Positions 7,518 to 9,867 of a stretch of DNA of 9,867 nt are shown here, in pieces. The stretch lies in the NCBI GenBank assembly GCA_017998095.1, contig JAGODU010000147.1, forward strand, positions 1-9,867, given 5' to 3'. The DNA is from Prolixibacteraceae bacterium. Lineage in GTDB: Bacteria > Bacteroidota > Bacteroidia > Bacteroidales > Prolixibacteraceae. The position numbers were made by a program, and so were the translations under genes. Position 1 is the first letter of the stretch. Each line of letters starts with the position of its first letter. The notes beneath the pieces are model-generated. The model worked only from the letters and a program-made list of their open reading frames with translations, was not told the DNA's origin and did no database searches.

Positions 7518-8495
7518 ATGGAATTCATTATAACCTTAGATACAGAAGGTGATAATCAGTGGGATCACGGAAGGGAACTGACGGTTGAAAACATAAAGTA
7601 TGTTGACCGTTTTCAGATCTTATGTGAGAAGTTTGGTATAAAACCGACATATCTGGTGACTTCGGAAGTGTGCGAAGATTCATATTCACAAAAGCTATTC
7701 TCTGAATATGTGGCAGAAAATAGGGCTGAAGTAGGCGCTCATCTTCACTCCTGGACAACTCCTCCGTTTCTTCCCGAAGTGGGATATAGACAAAACGATG
7801 AACATCATATATTCGCCTCAGAGTTAAGCTATGATCTTGTGTCCAGAAAAATAAAACATTTGACCCAGCAGATTTTCAGAGCAGTCGGAAGAGTCCCGAC
7901 TTCATTCCGTTCAGGCAGATATGGCCTTAATGAAACTGTTGTAAGAGTTCTGATCGAGAATGATTACCTGGTTGATTCGTCTGTTACTCCGTTTGTCAGT
8001 TGGACCAGGCAAAGTGGCTTACCTGAAGGTAAAGGCGGACCAGATTTTATAGATTCATCGCCATTCCCTGAGAGGTATGAATCAGAGTCAGGAGCCCTAA
8101 TAGAGATCCCAATTACTATTCTTCCGACAATATGGCCACTAAACAGAGATCACAATATTGCCAGATACTATTTCAGGAATGTCAATGATAGTTATTTCTT
8201 GAGAGTTCTTCGAAAACTATTTTACTCAAGTCAACCTGTGTGGTTAAGACCTACACCGGACATGACTTCTGAACTTCTTGAAAATCTTGTCAGTGAGGCA
8301 AGAAGAATTAATCTGCCCTATATTACCATGATGTTTCATTCAAGTGAATTAATGCCCGGTTGTTCAAAATACAGGCCTGATGATCAATCTATTGAGGATT
8401 TATACTCAATGCTGACAAAGTTTTTTTTTACAATTAAATCGCTGGGAATAAGATCTTTAACACTTTCTGACGCAGCAAAAGAGTGGAAATCATGA
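7518..8495 (+). CDS. WalW-like polysaccharide deacetylase family protein
   Basis: This 325-residue protein matches the carbohydrate esterase 4 (NodB-like) barrel as seen in WalW-type lipopolysaccharide biosynthesis proteins. Motifs in order are LDTEGDNQWD (7-16, acidic metal and base residues), PTYL (43-46), HLHSW (75-79, two metal His), TSFRSGRYG (128-136), DSSVTPF and MMFHSSELMPG (272 onward, H274 and E277). CE4 enzymes remove acetyl groups from N-acetylated sugars using a divalent metal. There is no signal peptide, so it probably acts in the cytoplasm on a nucleotide- or lipid-linked sugar. The start is secure: an in-frame TAA lies at 7506-7508. It follows the anchored deacetylase-like gene by 43 bp, and its stop overlaps the next ATG by 4 bp. 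A run of nine T residues (8421-8429) lies within the gene, encoding consecutive Phe. Which sugar is deacetylated is unknown. Confidence 0.85.
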   Translation: MEFIITLDTEGDNQWDHGRELTVENIKYVDRFQILCEKFGIKPTYLVTSEVCEDSYSQKLFSEYVAENRAEVGAHLHSWTTPPFLPEVGYRQNDEHHIFASELSYDLVSRKIKHLTQQIFRAVGRVPTSFRSGRYGLNETVVRVLIENDYLVDSSVTPFVSWTRQSGLPEGKGGPDFIDSSPFPERYESESGALIEIPITILPTIWPLNRDHNIARYYFRNVNDSYFLRVLRKLFYSSQPVWLRPTPDMTSELLENLVSEARRINLPYITMMFHSSELMPGCSKYRPDDQSIEDLYSMLTKFFFTIKSLGIRSLTLSDAAKEWKS

Positions 8496-9619
8496 GAATA
8501 TGTTTCTGGGGAAAAATTGCAGACGCCCTGCTTGGGAGAACCTACGGAGGTGGAGAGTTGCAGATTGCATTATTGGCCAAGGCATTGGCCAATCTGGGAC
8601 ATGAAGTTGTTGTTGTAGACTTGGACATTGAGGAAGGTTTTGTTACCGGAGAAGGAATAAAGGTTTACCCCGTGAAAGGTTATAACAAGGGCATGAAGGT
8701 GTTTAGGACTCTAACACATCGACTTCCTGCTCTTTATACTGTTTTTTTAGAGGTGAACGCTGACGTGTACTATTGCAGAATTCGCGAGTACAGACATATT
8801 ATCGTTTACATGGCAGCGAGGAAGCTAAAAGCAAAGTTCGTTCTGGCCCTGGCATCAAATCTTGATATTCTTAGTATACGAAAGCGCTGGAAGCATTTTT
8901 ATTCTTCAAATGTGAAAGACTTATGGGGAGTGTTTAACGGATTCATGGGTGAGATAGTTTATCCATATCTTCTTCGAAATGCTGATCTTGTTTTGGTGCA
9001 GCACGAAGGGCAGAGAGACATTCTTTTAAAGAAAGGTATTGCATCAACAGTGTTTTATAACCTGATTGATGAAAGCAGCCTGAAATGTATAAATGAAGCT
9101 GATTCTGACAAGGCTTTTGTATATGTAGGTTCGCTTGATAAAAGAAAAGGATTTGAGGTTTTTTTCGAAATAGTAGAGAAAACGCCACACCATAGGTTTA
9201 AGGTGATAGGAAAAGTGCGTGATAAAACAGGAATAAGGCTTTATCAACAACTGGGGAATTTCAAAAATGTTCAACTTATGGGTAAATTGAGTCATGCAGA
9301 TACCATAAATGAAATATCCCGGTCAAAGGCTTTGATATCCACTTCGCCAATGGAAGGATTCCCGAATATATTTATTGAAGCATGGGGGTGTGGTGTTCCG
9401 GTACTATCTCTTTATGTTGATCCAGGAGGAGTCATTATAAGAGAAAAACTGGGTTTTGTTGCTGAAGGGCAAATTGATAGGATGATAGAAGAAATGGACA
9501 ACTTCACAAGTGATGAAGAATTCGGCCTTAGGGCACGATCATATGTTCATTCTCATCATGCACTTACAGAAAGAAAAATGGATGAGATTAGATCTATTAT
9601 CAACCGTTTATCTAGTTAA
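8492..9619 (+). CDS. GT4-family glycosyltransferase
   Basis: This 375-residue protein has the GT-B layout: an initial strand (MRICFWGKIAD), the acceptor-side glycine loop YGGGELQ (18-24), and a helix-rich middle. The donor domain contains YVGSLDKRKGF (K217, R218 and K219 near the phosphate site) and MEGFPNIFIEAWGCGVPVL, with the E-x7-E pair at E288 and E296. The ATG lies in an ATGA overlap with the deacetylase stop, which favours this start over the in-frame GTG at 8483 that would add three residues. The coupling suggests the deacetylase and this transferase are made in similar amounts, and perhaps that the transferase acts on or adds to the deacetylated sugar; this is inference. Length and motifs are normal for an active enzyme. 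Confidence 0.9.
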   Translation: MRICFWGKIADALLGRTYGGGELQIALLAKALANLGHEVVVVDLDIEEGFVTGEGIKVYPVKGYNKGMKVFRTLTHRLPALYTVFLEVNADVYYCRIREYRHIIVYMAARKLKAKFVLALASNLDILSIRKRWKHFYSSNVKDLWGVFNGFMGEIVYPYLLRNADLVLVQHEGQRDILLKKGIASTVFYNLIDESSLKCINEADSDKAFVYVGSLDKRKGFEVFFEIVEKTPHHRFKVIGKVRDKTGIRLYQQLGNFKNVQLMGKLSHADTINEISRSKALISTSPMEGFPNIFIEAWGCGVPVLSLYVDPGGVIIREKLGFVAEGQIDRMIEEMDNFTSDEEFGLRARSYVHSHHALTERKMDEIRSIINRLSS

Positions 9620-9636
9620 GTGCAGTACAATCTTGG

Positions 9637-9649
9637 TAAAGACGCTTTA
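9637..9649 (+). repeat. Short hairpin in the gap between two glycosyltransferase genes
   Basis: TAAAG-ACG-CTTTA forms a 5-bp stem with a 3-base loop, extendable by two GC pairs (9635-9636 with 9651-9652) across one bulged T. No T-run follows, so it is not called a terminator. It sits in the 70-bp gap between the third and fourth glycosyltransferase genes. Confidence 0.2.
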
Positions 9650-9689
9650 TCCTTCATAATGAAATTGCTATTTAATCGTTAATGATATT

Positions 9690-9867
9690 ATGAGAATCCT
9701 TCACATAACAAATAACTTTCCCACACCAAATTTCCCGATTTTCGGGATTTTTATCAAAGAGCAGATAGAGTCTTTGAATAATCTTGGAGTCAAAAATGAG
9801 GTTTTCTTTATAAATAGTCGTGACGAGGGGAAGGTTGCATATCTAAGGTCACTATGGAGGCTGCGCA
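9690..9867 (+). CDS. GT4-like glycosyltransferase, N-terminal fragment (runs off window)
   Basis: The frame from the ATG at 9690 stays open to the window end, giving 59 complete codons. The protein starts MRILHITNNFPTPNFPIFG and continues IFIKEQIESLNNLG, followed by a short strand. This is the characteristic N-terminus of GT4 enzymes: a first beta strand, a loop with Pro and Gly, then the helix that carries F-I-x-E-Q. An in-frame TGA at 9660-9662 precedes it with no other ATG, GTG or TTG between, so the start is well supported. The donor-binding half and the E-x7-E signature lie beyond the window, so family membership rests on the N-terminal pattern alone. It would be the fourth glycosyltransferase of the locus. 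Confidence 0.72.
   Translation, partial: MRILHITNNFPTPNFPIFGIFIKEQIESLNNLGVKNEVFFINSRDEGKVAYLRSLWRLR

Noticed and set aside
8483..8491. GTG start at 8483 for the third GT4
   Set aside because: The ATG at 8492 forms an ATGA overlap with the preceding stop and begins directly at the typical first strand.
8572..8592. Direct repeat ATTGGCCAA twice with a 3-bp spacer
   Set aside because: It lies within a conserved helix of the glycosyltransferase (LLAKALANLG) and is explained by coding of similar residues.

Overview
This window is an interior slice of a surface-polysaccharide (capsule, O-antigen or exopolysaccharide) biosynthesis locus. All nine recognisable genes lie on the + strand and no gene is convincing on the other strand. 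The DNA is AT-rich by eye. Most starts lack a strong Shine-Dalgarno sequence, and the gene families (GT4 glycosyltransferases, a WalW-like deacetylase, a CapA-like protein and an ATP-grasp protein packed together) are common in Bacteroidota glycan loci. Bacteroidota is therefore my best guess, but no taxonomic marker gene is present and the assignment is an inference.

Layout: (1-429) the C-terminal end of a multi-spanning O-antigen polymerase/ligase-like (Wzy-type) protein whose start lies upstream; (430-673) the longest gap, about 240 bp, with two tiny ORFs and a palindrome but no confident gene; (674-1906) GT4 glycosyltransferase; (1929-2936) CapA-family metallophosphatase-like enzyme; (2933-3988) ATP-grasp ligase-like protein, overlapping capA by 4 bp; (4057-5199) second GT4 glycosyltransferase; (5261-7474) large membrane-anchored protein that looks like a divergent polysaccharide-deacetylase-fold enzyme; (7518-8495) WalW-like polysaccharide deacetylase; (8492-9619) third GT4 glycosyltransferase, again overlapping by 4 bp; (9690-9867) the first 59 codons of a fourth GT4-like glycosyltransferase that runs off the window.

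The inferred logic is that the GT4 enzymes add sugars one by one to a lipid-linked repeat unit in the cytoplasm and the Wzy-like protein polymerises or ligates it at the membrane. The CapA/ATP-grasp pair and the two deacetylase-fold proteins would modify the glycan, for example by adding an amide-linked group and removing acetyl groups. No flippase, sugar-nucleotide synthesis gene, initiating phosphoglycosyltransferase or export gene is inside the window, so the locus must continue on both sides. Tight spacing and two ATGA overlaps suggest one transcript from about position 660 onward.

The least ordinary content is the translationally coupled CapA/ATP-grasp pair, both without a signal peptide, and the 737-residue anchored deacetylase-like protein with non-canonical motifs. 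I found no RNA gene, insertion sequence, CRISPR array, attachment site or replication origin.
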